The notes beneath the pieces were generated by a model. That model saw nothing but the letters and a program-made list of their open reading frames with translations. It did no database searches and was not told the DNA's origin. From positions 1 to 60,933 of the forward strand of contig CANRCX010000007.1 in the NCBI GenBank assembly GCA_947629235.1: a stretch of DNA of 60,933 bases. The letters run 5' to 3'. The translations under genes were made by a program, and so were the position numbers. This document shows positions 29,398-39,353 of this stretch, in pieces (positions within the stretch are counted from its first letter, which is position 1; each line of letters opens with the position of its first letter). This stretch comes from an uncultured Bacilli bacterium. GTDB lineage: Bacteria; Bacillota_I; Bacilli_A; RF39; UBA660.

Positions 29398-31890
29398 TCA
29401 TTTTCCGCAACAGTTTTTATACTTTTTTCCACTTCCACAAGGACATGGATCATTTCTACCTATTTTTTTAGCTGCTTTCTTAGGTTTTGACTTAACCCCT
29501 TCACTACTATCGTTTGTTCTCATATTTTTAACTTCTTCTCTTTCAATATTTTGTCTTACTTCAGCATTAAGTAAGAAGCTAGATATTTCTCCACTAATAG
29601 TAGCCATCATATTATCAAACATTTGGAAACCTTCTAATGCATAAACTTGAAGTGGATTACTTTGAGCATAACCTCTAAGTCCTACACCTTCTTTTAAAGC
29701 TTCTAATTCATCTAATTGATTCATCCAATTCTTATCAATTATTCTAAGTGAAATAGATTTTTCAAAATCATTTTGTATTTCTTCTGGTACATCTTTTAAT
29801 TTATTATTATAATCTTCTACAACTATATTATAAATATAATCTATTATTTCTTCATTTGATTTATCTTTAAAATCTTTTTCAGTTAATTTTTTTCTTTTTA
29901 ATAAATGTGCATTAAAATGTTCAATAATATTATTAATATCATTTTCTGTTAAATAACCTTCTGGTTCAATATGAGAATTAATTTGATTTTTAACATAATC
30001 TTTAAATGTTTCTAATACTCTATCTCTTATGCTATCTTTATCAAGTATTTCATTTCTTCTTTCATAAATTATTTCTCTTTGTTTACTAATTACATTATCA
30101 TAATCAAGTAACCCTTTTCTTCTATCAAAGTTAAATCCTTCTACTTTCTTTTGTGCTGCTTCTATATTTTTAGATATCATTTTATTTGATATAGCTTGAT
30201 CTTCTTGTATACCTAAAGTTTGCATAACTGTTTTCATTTTTTCAGAACCAAACTTAAGCATTAAATCATCTTCCATTGATACAAAGAATCTTGTAGTTCC
30301 TGGATCTCCTTGTCTTCCTGCACGACCTCTTAATTGGTTATCAATTCTTCTTGAATCATGTCTTTCAGTACCAATTACAAATAATCCACCAAGTTCTTTT
30401 ACACCTTCACCTAATTTAATATCAGTACCACGTCCAGCCATATTTGTTGCTATTGTTACAGCACCTTTTTTACCAGCCCCTTCTATAATATGTGCTTCTC
30501 TTTCATGATTCTTAGCATTTAATAATTCATGTTTTACACCTGCTTTAGTTAATAATTGACTTACAATTTCACTTGTTTCAACTGATGCTACACCTACTAG
30601 TACTGGTCTTCCTGTTGCATGTATTTCTTTTACAGTCTTAACTAATGCTTTATATTTACCATTTAATGATGAATAAATTAAATCAACTTGATCATCTCTT
30701 ATTACTGGTTTATTAGTTGGTATACATACTACATAAGTATTATAAATATTTCTAAACTCTTCTTCTTCAGTTTTGGCAGTACCTGTCATACCTGATAGTT
30801 TATTATACATTCTAAATAAATTTTGGAATGTTATTGTAGCTAATGTTTTAGTTTCTTCATTTATAGTGACACCTTCTTTTGCTTCAATAGCTTGGTGTAA
30901 TCCTTCACTAAATTGTCTTCCATGCATAAGTCTTCCAGTAAATGTATCAACTATAATAACTTTATCATTTTCAACTACATAATCAACATCTTTTTTAAAT
31001 CCATAATTAGCTACTAATGCTTTATCTAAATTATGTACCATTACACTATTAGAAATATCATACAAATTATCTAATTTTAATAATTCTTCTGCATGTCTTA
31101 CTCCATCTTCAGTAAGAGTAACTCTTTTAGTTTTTTCATCTACTACATAATCATCTATTTTTAAGGCTTTAGCTACTCTATCAGCTTCTTTATAAACATT
31201 AGCACTCTTTGCAACTCCACCTGAAATAATTAATGGTGTTCTTGCTTCATCTATTAAGATTGAATCAACTTCATCTATAATTGCAAAGTTAAGTCCCCTT
31301 TGAGTTCTATTTTCTTTTCTTACAACCATATTATCTCTTAAGTAATCAAATCCTACTTCATTATTAGTTGTATATGTTATATCAGCATTATATGCCTCTT
31401 GCTTTTCTTGTGGACTCTTATCTCTTGTATTAATTCCAACACTTACTCCTAGCATTTCATATATTGGACCCATCCATTCTGCATTACGAGTTGATAAGTA
31501 TTCATTTGTTGTAATAACATGAACACCTTGTCCACCAAGAGCATTCAAATAAGCTGGTAATACTGTTGTTAATGTTTTACCCTCTCCAGTTTTCATTTCT
31601 GCAATATTACCCCTATGAATTGCAATTCCACCTATTAATTGTACTCTAAATGGTTTTTCACCTATTGCACGATAACAAGCTTCTCTTGCAAGAGCAAATG
31701 CTTCAACTAAAATATCATCAAGAGTTTCTCCTTTACTTAATCTTGTTTTAAATTCATCAGTTTTAGCTTTAAATTCAACATCTTTTAGTTTTTGCATATC
31801 TTCATCTAAAGCTTCTATTTCTGTAACTAATTTATCTATTTTCTTTAGTTCTTTTGTTTCATAATCAAATATACTTTTTAAAAATCCCAT
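29398..31890 (-). CDS. secA: Preprotein translocase ATPase SecA
   Basis: MKTGEGKTLTTVLPAYLNAL, DEVDSILIDEARTPLIISG, C-terminal SEC-C CPCGSGKKYKNCCGK. Confidence 0.98.
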   Translation of the reverse strand: MGFLKSIFDYETKELKKIDKLVTEIEALDEDMQKLKDVEFKAKTDEFKTRLSKGETLDDILVEAFALAREACYRAIGEKPFRVQLIGGIAIHRGNIAEMKTGEGKTLTTVLPAYLNALGGQGVHVITTNEYLSTRNAEWMGPIYEMLGVSVGINTRDKSPQEKQEAYNADITYTTNNEVGFDYLRDNMVVRKENRTQRGLNFAIIDEVDSILIDEARTPLIISGGVAKSANVYKEADRVAKALKIDDYVVDEKTKRVTLTEDGVRHAEELLKLDNLYDISNSVMVHNLDKALVANYGFKKDVDYVVENDKVIIVDTFTGRLMHGRQFSEGLHQAIEAKEGVTINEETKTLATITFQNLFRMYNKLSGMTGTAKTEEEEFRNIYNTYVVCIPTNKPVIRDDQVDLIYSSLNGKYKALVKTVKEIHATGRPVLVGVASVETSEIVSQLLTKAGVKHELLNAKNHEREAHIIEGAGKKGAVTIATNMAGRGTDIKLGEGVKELGGLFVIGTERHDSRRIDNQLRGRAGRQGDPGTTRFFVSMEDDLMLKFGSEKMKTVMQTLGIQEDQAISNKMISKNIEAAQKKVEGFNFDRRKGLLDYDNVISKQREIIYERRNEILDKDSIRDRVLETFKDYVKNQINSHIEPEGYLTENDINNIIEHFNAHLLKRKKLTEKDFKDKSNEEIIDYIYNIVVEDYNNKLKDVPEEIQNDFEKSISLRIIDKNWMNQLDELEALKEGVGLRGYAQSNPLQVYALEGFQMFDNMMATISGEISSFLLNAEVRQNIEREEVKNMRTNDSSEGVKSKPKKAAKKIGRNDPCPCGSGKKYKNCCGK

Positions 31891-31955
31891 GTCTATTTCC
31901 TCCTAATAAATATTATAACATAACGTTAAAAATGTAACAATATAAAGAAAAAGAG

Positions 31956-32573
31956 TTAATCACTTTCTAACTCCTTATCATCATTATCTTTTTCTTCATT
32001 TTTTTCTTTTTCTTTCTTTTCTTTTTCTATTTTCTTAGAAGAACCAATACCAAACATTTTTAATATATAATATACTTCATACATAATTAATGCTAATGGT
32101 GGTAATATTACAAATATTATAAATACTATTTTATTTTTAAAGAAATTTATAATATTTCCAAGACCATTAATAGTTTTTAAATGTGTACCAATTATTGAAT
32201 TATTTTTATAATTTCCACTATCACCTTCTAAAACATAATATTTTGGATTAGTATCAAGACTTATTTTTTCTACTTTATCAATACTTATATATACTTTATT
32301 ATTTGAATCAGATTTATATGAAAATATTTCATTTCCTACTTTTATAGTATTTATATTTTCTTTTTTTACTATTACTAATGATCCTTTTTTATATTTATCA
32401 TTTGAATTATCTTTATTAATTATTACATATACTTTATTATTACTTTCAGTGATTCCATATTTATTTTCTTTTAAAATAAAAGTACAAAGTAAAATAACAA
32501 ATAAAAAATATAATACAAAAACAACACCTAAAGTAATTTTTATAACTAATTTTTTATCTTTCATACTAACCAA
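31956..32573 (-). CDS. Signal peptidase I (SipW/ER-type)-like membrane protein lacking recognisable catalytic residues
   Basis: KGSLVIVKKENINTIKVGNEIFSY, YYVLEGDSGNYKNNSIIG, C-terminal TM; no SxSM or THRV-type His motif. Confidence 0.6.
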   Translation of the reverse strand: MVSMKDKKLVIKITLGVVFVLYFLFVILLCTFILKENKYGITESNNKVYVIINKDNSNDKYKKGSLVIVKKENINTIKVGNEIFSYKSDSNNKVYISIDKVEKISLDTNPKYYVLEGDSGNYKNNSIIGTHLKTINGLGNIINFFKNKIVFIIFVILPPLALIMYEVYYILKMFGIGSSKKIEKEKKEKEKNEEKDNDDKELESD

Positions 32574-32635
32574 CCTTCTTGATTAAATTTTACCATATTT
32601 ATTTTTATTATAAAAGAAAAAAGTAGATTTCTCTA

Positions 32636-33169
32636 CTATTTTGCATCTATGATACCATAATCTCCATCGTTTCTCTTATAAGCAACATTGATTCTATCAG
32701 TATCTACATTTTTAAATACAAAGAATGTATGACCTAATAATTCCATTTGAGTTATGGCTTCTTCTTCATCTATTGGTTTTAAGAATACTTCTTTTCTTCT
32801 TACAATAGTTTGGCCATCTTCTTCAAAATAATCTTCAATTTCCATATCAGGTACTACTTCTTTAGTAGCTCTTTTATTACTTATTTTTCCTTTATATTTT
32901 TTAAATTGTCTTTCTAGTTTATCAACAACTAAATCAATAGCAGAATATAAATCTTCATTAGTTACTTCTGCTCTTATATTATATTTACCACTCCAAATAG
33001 TAACTTCTACCTTTTCATCTTTCCCTTTAGCAGAAATCAAAACTTTTGCTTCTACTACATCATTATCATCTAAATATTTTTCTACTTTAGATAACTTACT
33101 TCTTATGTAATCATTAATTGAGTCTGTAACTTCTAATTTGTTACCACGTATATTATATTTCATACACAT
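32636..33169 (-). CDS. hpf: Ribosome hibernation promoting factor, long form
   Basis: N-terminal RaiA domain (MKYNIRGNKLEVTDSINDYIRSKL) and C-terminal PIDEEEAITQMELLGHTFFVFKN. Confidence 0.95.
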   Translation of the reverse strand: MCMKYNIRGNKLEVTDSINDYIRSKLSKVEKYLDDNDVVEAKVLISAKGKDEKVEVTIWSGKYNIRAEVTNEDLYSAIDLVVDKLERQFKKYKGKISNKRATKEVVPDMEIEDYFEEDGQTIVRRKEVFLKPIDEEEAITQMELLGHTFFVFKNVDTDRINVAYKRNDGDYGIIDAK

Positions 33170-33271
33170 ATCCTCCTAACTAAAGGATAACATATAATCA
33201 AGATTTATTCTACTAATTTTACTCTTTTTTACATATTTTTATGCAAAATAAAATACACATTATTAGTGTAT

Positions 33272-33526
33272 TTATAGAAGTTTTAGTTCTATCTCTTTTA
33301 CATCAACAGCTTGACATCCTTTAGCTGTTTTAATTAATCTAAAATCAACTAATTCATCTTGCTTAAGAGACTTAAAACCATTTTGATCAATAGAAGTATA
33401 ATGAACAAATACATCTTCATTTACTAATCCTGAATATTCAATAAAGCCATATCCTCTTTGATTATTAAACCACTTCACACGACCTCTACTCATATAACAC
33501 CTTCCTTCCTGTACTAAATATAACAT
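33272..33526 (-). CDS. Cold shock protein
   Basis: [22 protein letters not shown]...DVFVHYTSI; likely start at MSRGR. Confidence 0.92.
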   Translation of the reverse strand: MLYLVQEGRCYMSRGRVKWFNNQRGYGFIEYSGLVNEDVFVHYTSIDQNGFKSLKQDELVDFRLIKTAKGCQAVDVKEIELKLL

Positions 33527-33662
33527 ATATCTATTTTTATGTACTAGAAAAGAATACTCTATATTTCGACATTATTTTTTAGTTTTTGTTTAAAATACTA
33601 ATATTATTGTATAAACTTAATTTTTTATTATTGCAAAGAAAAAATACACAAACTTCGTGTAT

Positions 33663-33929
33663 TTAAACAACAGTGAGTTCAACTTCCTTTACATTAATTG
33701 CTTGTGAACCTTTAGCAGTTTCAATTAATGTAAAGTCTACTATTTCGCCTTCTTTTAAAGACTTATAGCCTTCTTGCTCAATAGATGAATAATGAACAAA
33801 TACATCTTCGTTTACTAATCCTTCGTATTCAATGAAGCCATAACCTTTTTCATTATTAAACCATTTTACACGACCTCTACTCATATAACACCTTCCCTTC
33901 ATAAATATCTTAGCACATCTATTATTCAT
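33663..33929 (-). CDS. Cold shock protein (paralog of the preceding)
   Basis: [22 protein letters not shown]...DVFVHYSSI; likely start at MSRGR. Confidence 0.92.
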   Translation of the reverse strand: MNNRCAKIFMKGRCYMSRGRVKWFNNEKGYGFIEYEGLVNEDVFVHYSSIEQEGYKSLKEGEIVDFTLIETAKGSQAINVKEVELTVV

Positions 33930-34000
33930 GTACTATAGAAAGGATACATTATAATTCGACAATATTTTTAATTATGTCATTAAATGTTATATTTTTGTCA

Positions 34001-34720
34001 TTAACTATTAATTAATAATTTTTCTATTTCTTTTCTATGTGATAAAGATACTATATGAAAACTATTACCATCTTTAAAATAAACTTTAAGATTATTCCAA
34101 TCAATTTTTAATATATTATTTTTATTTATTATTACTCCTTTTGATGAAACTATAAAGTTATCTGAAAGATATTTTTTAATTTCAGTTAAAGATATATTTT
34201 GATAATATGTTTCTCCAGTTGTAACTATTTTAGTCTTTCTTCCATCTCTTTGAATATAATTAATACTTGATAAATTAATAATATATTCTACATTCTTATA
34301 TGTATATCTATAAAATTTTTCAAAATTTAACATTTTTATACATATATCTATATTTTCATATATAGATATATTCATATTATTAGAATTTACTATTAAATCT
34401 AAAATATATAATTTAGATTTTAATACTTGAATACTATATTTATCACTTTTATCAAAATATATAAATGGAGTAACCCAATCATTCTTTTCATATCTAACAT
34501 ATTTAATAATATCAAGATTACTACATGATGGTGAATTTAAATCAACAAAGAAAATTGAATTACCTTTATCTTTATTAATATAATCCTTTAATTCATCGTT
34601 AAAACAATCAAATTCATGTATTTTAAAAAGTATTTTATTACTCATCATTTTACTAATAATTATTTTATTAATTTTAGTTCTTTCATTTATATTATTATTT
34701 ACTATAACAAATTTTATCAT
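34001..34720 (-). CDS. LytTR-type response regulator-like transcription factor
   Basis: Receiver-like N-terminus FFVDLNSPSCSNLDIIKYVR; LytTR region INYIQRDGRKTKIVTTGETYYQNISLTEIKKYL. Confidence 0.75.
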   Translation of the reverse strand: MIKFVIVNNNINERTKINKIIISKMMSNKILFKIHEFDCFNDELKDYINKDKGNSIFFVDLNSPSCSNLDIIKYVRYEKNDWVTPFIYFDKSDKYSIQVLKSKLYILDLIVNSNNMNISIYENIDICIKMLNFEKFYRYTYKNVEYIINLSSINYIQRDGRKTKIVTTGETYYQNISLTEIKKYLSDNFIVSSKGVIINKNNILKIDWNNLKVYFKDGNSFHIVSLSHRKEIEKLLINS

Positions 34721-34766
34721 ATTATCACCCTCCTGATTAATTTTATTGCTAAATTTTGTGCAAAAA

Positions 34767-34830
34767 ATAAAACTAGAATTTAGTAATCATGATGTAAAAA
34801 ATAAGTAAAACTAATTCTAGTTTATTTTAA
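34767..34830. terminator. Long-loop inverted repeat, putative terminator
   Basis: AATAAAACTAGAATT...AATTCTAGTTTATTTTAA. Confidence 0.45.
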
Positions 34831-34866
34831 TACTTTTTGATTTACTTTTTAACTTATGAATTTAAT

Positions 34867-35649
34867 TTACGAATTTAATGCCATGTTTAGTCCACTTGCT
34901 TGATCATATACATCAGCTGCAGTTCCATAAAAATCAAAAACATTTCCATAGCCTAACATATCCAAAGTATATAGTTTACTATTTGCTTCTGATATTTGTC
35001 TCATTGCATGTTGATAACTTGCAAATACTCTACCTGATTTTTTGGCATAGTAAGAAGTCGAAACTATAATATTTGTTGTATCTGGAATCAATACAGAATA
35101 ACCAAAGCCATTATCAAATTTTTTAGGTGAGCTATACGTTTTATCATAATTTTTTCCTTGAACTACTGCCATTCCATATAAAGTAACTTTAGTATTATCT
35201 ACTAACGTACCTATAACATCATAACTTGTAGTTACTGGTGTACCTGCCCAATTGACTATAATAGTAACCAAGCACTCATCATTTAAACATGATTTACTTA
35301 ATGTCATCGTTCTACCTTTTTCATATACTTCAATAATAGGCATATACTCAGGTGTTTTAATTTTTTCTATTGGTTGACTCACTAAACCTAATTCCCTAAT
35401 TTTTGAAATACTCTCAGCAGTTACAAATTTTTGATAGCCTTCATAATACATATTAGTTATAAAATCATATTCATCTTTTGATAGCTCTACTCCATTATCA
35501 TTTGCATAATAACTTTCAGCTTTAACAAATGAAAAACTTAACAATATCAAAAATAAAGCAAATAAAACCTTCTTCACAAAAAACACTACTCCTTTCACAA
35601 ACAAAATTTTAAATTTACTATATAAAAAAGTAAAGTGCAATTTTTGCAC
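34867..35649 (-). CDS. Secreted protein of unknown function
   Basis: Signal peptide KKVLFALFLILLSFSFVKAES; likely internal start. Confidence 0.7.
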   Translation of the reverse strand: MQKLHFTFLYSKFKILFVKGVVFFVKKVLFALFLILLSFSFVKAESYYANDNGVELSKDEYDFITNMYYEGYQKFVTAESISKIRELGLVSQPIEKIKTPEYMPIIEVYEKGRTMTLSKSCLNDECLVTIIVNWAGTPVTTSYDVIGTLVDNTKVTLYGMAVVQGKNYDKTYSSPKKFDNGFGYSVLIPDTTNIIVSTSYYAKKSGRVFASYQHAMRQISEANSKLYTLDMLGYGNVFDFYGTAADVYDQASGLNMALNS

Positions 35650-35658
35650 ATCCCTTTT

Positions 35659-36759
35659 TTAATCAAAAATATATTCTTTTATATACTTATTATAATATTG
35701 ATTATATAATTCTTCTTCATCATGACAATTAGCAGAAGTACACTTTATTTCATTATTACTATTTACTATAAAATTATTGTTTGATTTATCAACATAAATA
35801 AATTTATTTAAAAGAATTGAATAACTAATATTTATATTATTTTCAATATTTATATAAAATGTTGAATCTTTTATAAAATAACTTAATCTTACATTATCTT
35901 TTTCTAAAACATAATTACCATCTTCTAAAGTAAATTCTTCTTTTATTTTAGTTGGAATATTAGTATCTGTTTTTGATAAACTTGTTACTCCACCATTTTC
36001 ATTATCAAATATCATATCATCATTAGTAAAATTTGTTTTGAAATTTAATTTTATTATTTCATCATTTATATTAATATATAAATTATTTTTTAAGTCTTCT
36101 ATATTTTTAGCATTAATAATTGAATCATAACCGAAAAAATCAACTAGTATTCTATCTGGTGTTCCTTTATATACTTGTATTTCTTTATCATTATTTTTAT
36201 ATATTAATTTTATTTCATTTACCATTTCATTATTATCATTATTTCTATTTATAATTTGTCCTATTTTTAAATATGATTCTTCTCTAGTAGTTATTAAAAT
36301 ACCGTCAATTATATTATAATTTTCTGATGTTCCACCAACTCTATATACTTGTGTTTTATTATAAGTTTCATAAAAATAATATATTAAAAATGTTATACCA
36401 ATAAGGACTATAGCCAGTGATAAAAATATTGTTGTTATTTTTGATCTTCTATATTTAGTGTTTTGATCAACTAAATAATCTAAGAAATTTTTTTTAACTG
36501 CACTTTGATTTTGTTGATTATTAGTTTCACCATATACAAGTTCATCTAAACTTACATTAAACATTTCACTCATTTTTACTAAGTATTTTAAATCTGGTAT
36601 ATGTTTCCCACTTTCCCATTTACTTATAACACTTCTATCAATAAATAATTCATTTGCTAGTTCTTCTTGACTCATATCTCTTTTTATTCTTAAATCTTTA
36701 ATAAGATTTCCAATCTTTTTTGGATTCATAACACTACTCCTTACCATTTTTATTCTCAA
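35659..36759 (-). CDS. XRE-family HTH regulator with a transmembrane segment and extracytoplasmic domain
   Basis: IGNLIKDLRIKRDMSQEELANELFIDRSVISKWESGKHIPD; TM IFLSLAIVLIGITFLIYYF. Confidence 0.85.
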   Translation of the reverse strand: MRIKMVRSSVMNPKKIGNLIKDLRIKRDMSQEELANELFIDRSVISKWESGKHIPDLKYLVKMSEMFNVSLDELVYGETNNQQNQSAVKKNFLDYLVDQNTKYRRSKITTIFLSLAIVLIGITFLIYYFYETYNKTQVYRVGGTSENYNIIDGILITTREESYLKIGQIINRNNDNNEMVNEIKLIYKNNDKEIQVYKGTPDRILVDFFGYDSIINAKNIEDLKNNLYININDEIIKLNFKTNFTNDDMIFDNENGGVTSLSKTDTNIPTKIKEEFTLEDGNYVLEKDNVRLSYFIKDSTFYINIENNINISYSILLNKFIYVDKSNNNFIVNSNNEIKCTSANCHDEEELYNQYYNKYIKEYIFD

Positions 36760-36864
36760 TGATATTTCTACATTCTCTATGATAATCTTAGCATAAAATA
36801 TTTAATTTTAGAAGTGTCAATATTGCACAACAAATTAAAAAAACAATAATTTTTTCTTATTGTT

Positions 36865-37497
36865 TTATTCTAATTCATTTACTTTTAATGTATATAAATT
36901 TTCAGGATCCATTGGATTTTCTTTATAATAAACTTCAAAATGTAATAGTGATTTATTTTCTGTATCTAATTTAGATGAAGTAGAACTTGCAATTATTTCA
37001 CCTTGTGATACTTTATAGCCTGTAGCTACTAAAACATCTGTTACATTACTATAAACTGTTTTTAAATTATCATTATGTTTTATAGTTATAACTTTTCCAT
37101 ATACTTCATTTTCTTCAACTGATATAATTTCACCATCTAATACTGATAAAACATCAAAATCTTCATCATTTACATAATCTACTCCTTTATTTTGCATATA
37201 TGTATTTTCAAAATAAATAAGTGATCCTTCTTGTTTTTCTTTATCTGTTTCAAAATCATAAAAATATTTTCCTACTTTTACTTTATCATCAATATATGGT
37301 CTTATAATAGTATCACTTTTTGTACTAACAACTGGACTTAAATCACTTTGAAAAAAATCATCAAGTGTATAATTATATTTTGGTTCTTCAGTTAAATAAT
37401 TTTTTACACCTGTCACTACTAACATTACACTTACAACCATTACTGCTATTACACCAATATAAATTGTTGGCATTAAATATTTTGTATACTTTTCCAT
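36865..37497 (-). CDS. M23/LytM-domain membrane protein, SpoIIQ-like
   Basis: N-terminal TM; NKGVDYVN...LDGEIISVEENEVYGKVITIKHNDNLKTVYSNV...LLHFEVYYKENPMDPENLY; adjacent SpoIID-like gene. Confidence 0.75.
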   Translation of the reverse strand: MEKYTKYLMPTIYIGVIAVMVVSVMLVVTGVKNYLTEEPKYNYTLDDFFQSDLSPVVSTKSDTIIRPYIDDKVKVGKYFYDFETDKEKQEGSLIYFENTYMQNKGVDYVNDEDFDVLSVLDGEIISVEENEVYGKVITIKHNDNLKTVYSNVTDVLVATGYKVSQGEIIASSTSSKLDTENKSLLHFEVYYKENPMDPENLYTLKVNELE

Positions 37498-37539
37498 AAA
37501 TTCACTCTCCTAGTTATAGAGTGAACATTTTTTTAATTA

Positions 37540-38487
37540 TTATTCATTTATTTTTACTCCTGTATAATAATATTTTAGTATTTCATCATATGAATAACCT
37601 TTTTTAGCCATAGCATTAGCTCCATATTGGCTCATACCAACTCCATGACCATATCCCTTTGTATCAATATAAACTTTATTATCTTTTCTAGTTATTTCAA
37701 CATCTGTACTTCTGAGTCCTAAAAGTGTTCTAAAATTAGTACCTTTAAAAGTTTTTCCATTAACTATAACACTACTTGCTCTTCCTGTTGAACTTTTATT
37801 CACTTTTATACTATCTACTTTATCTGCATTAATACCTAATTTTTTTAAGAAATCTTTTTCTGTAAAACTAACTGTTTTTTCTTTATAATCATATTCACTA
37901 TCCCAACTTGAATCTACACTTTTTAAATAATCTAATTTTTGACTAAATACATTTTCACAATTTTCTGTATATCCATTTGAAATAGAAAAATAAAATGAAA
38001 TAATTACTTTATCTTTATAAGTCATAAATTGATTTTTAGTATCATTTACAGCTTCTTTTATTTTTTCATAATTTTTATCAAAACTACTTCCCCAATTCTT
38101 TTTCATTTGATCAACTGAAATATAACACTGATCTTTAGTTGTTGTTGATAACTTATAGTTTTTATTTGTATTTATTTTATATAATGCAAATGTTCTTGAT
38201 GCTACTGCCATTGCTTTTAACGCTTCAATATCAAAAGATGCTGGCATTTCACAAGCAACTACACCAACTACATAATCTTCTAAATCCATATTTATAGTTT
38301 CATCATCATAAATAATATAAACACTTTGTGTTTTATCTTCTTCTACTATAATTTTATCTTCTTGTTTTTGATTAGTGACTTCTTTTGATGATTCTACTTC
38401 TATTTTATTTTCTTTATTATATTTATGTTGATAACTTGTTATTAATATTATAAAGACAATAAAAAATACTATGATTTTTCTTTTCAT
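37540..38487 (-). CDS. spoIID: SpoIID/LytB domain protein
   Basis: VVACEMPASFDIEALKAMAVASRTFALYKI, GYGHGVGMSQYGANAMAKKGYSYDEILKYYYTGV. Confidence 0.9.
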   Translation of the reverse strand: MKRKIIVFFIVFIILITSYQHKYNKENKIEVESSKEVTNQKQEDKIIVEEDKTQSVYIIYDDETINMDLEDYVVGVVACEMPASFDIEALKAMAVASRTFALYKINTNKNYKLSTTTKDQCYISVDQMKKNWGSSFDKNYEKIKEAVNDTKNQFMTYKDKVIISFYFSISNGYTENCENVFSQKLDYLKSVDSSWDSEYDYKEKTVSFTEKDFLKKLGINADKVDSIKVNKSSTGRASSVIVNGKTFKGTNFRTLLGLRSTDVEITRKDNKVYIDTKGYGHGVGMSQYGANAMAKKGYSYDEILKYYYTGVKINE

Positions 38488-38504
38488 AGTATATTTTATG
38501 TTTA

Positions 38505-38906
38505 TTAGTTATTTAATATTCTTGCTTTTTCTTTTTCATATTCTTCTTTAGTTAATACTTTATCTTTATATAGTTTGTTTATTTTTTCAAGATCATCATA
38601 TTTATCAGTATTATTTACCTTAGTAGTATTTGTTAAATTTTTATTTGAATCATTATTAAGAAAAATATAATAAACTAAACCTAAAATTCCTGATAATTGA
38701 CAAAGAAATAAGAATACTATTGACCATATTAATATTGTTTCTTTATTTGCTTCAATTTCTGCATCAGATAATTTTGATAAGTCATTAAATTTCATACCAC
38801 CAATAATAATAGGTACCCCAACAATTAAACCTATAATTGTTATACAACATAATACTCCCAATACTATTGCAAAAATACCAGCAACTTTTAATATTGTTTT
38901 ATCCAT
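38505..38906 (-). CDS. Membrane protein with C-terminal SHOCT-like motif
   Basis: Two hydrophobic segments; DDLEKINKLYKDKVLTKEEYEKEKARILNN. Confidence 0.75.
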   Translation of the reverse strand: MDKTILKVAGIFAIVLGVLCCITIIGLIVGVPIIIGGMKFNDLSKLSDAEIEANKETILIWSIVFLFLCQLSGILGLVYYIFLNNDSNKNLTNTTKVNNTDKYDDLEKINKLYKDKVLTKEEYEKEKARILNN

Positions 38907-38924
38907 TTTTCAAATCTCCCTTCA

Positions 38925-39353
38925 CTACTTTAAATTTCTAATTTTATCTAATCTTCTTTTATGTCTTTCTTCATCTGATGGTTTAGTATTTATAAAATTA
39001 TCTAAAATTTCTTCTAAATTTTCTGTATATTCTGCTAGTGTCATAACATTTGCTTGATTATGACTTCTAGATAAGAATGCTTCTCTTGGAGTATTAACTT
39101 TAGCTGCTATAATATTATGTATTTTATTAGCTGCTATACTCATACCTATTCCAGTACCACATATTAATATTCCAGCATCTACTTTTTTATTATTAATACC
39201 ATTACATAATGAAACGGCATAATCTACATAATCTACATTATTTTCTTCATCACAACCATAGTTTTTATATTCAATATTATGTTTTGTTAAATATTCAATT
39301 ATTCTTTTCTTTAATTCTATTCCATGATGATCATTTGCTATTCCTATTTTCAT
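38925..39353 (-). CDS. rpiB: Ribose-5-phosphate isomerase B
   Basis: IANDHHGIELKK, ILICGTGIGMSIAANK, SRSHNQANVM. Confidence 0.95.
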   Translation of the reverse strand: MKIGIANDHHGIELKKRIIEYLTKHNIEYKNYGCDEENNVDYVDYAVSLCNGINNKKVDAGILICGTGIGMSIAANKIHNIIAAKVNTPREAFLSRSHNQANVMTLAEYTENLEEILDNFINTKPSDEERHKRRLDKIRNLK

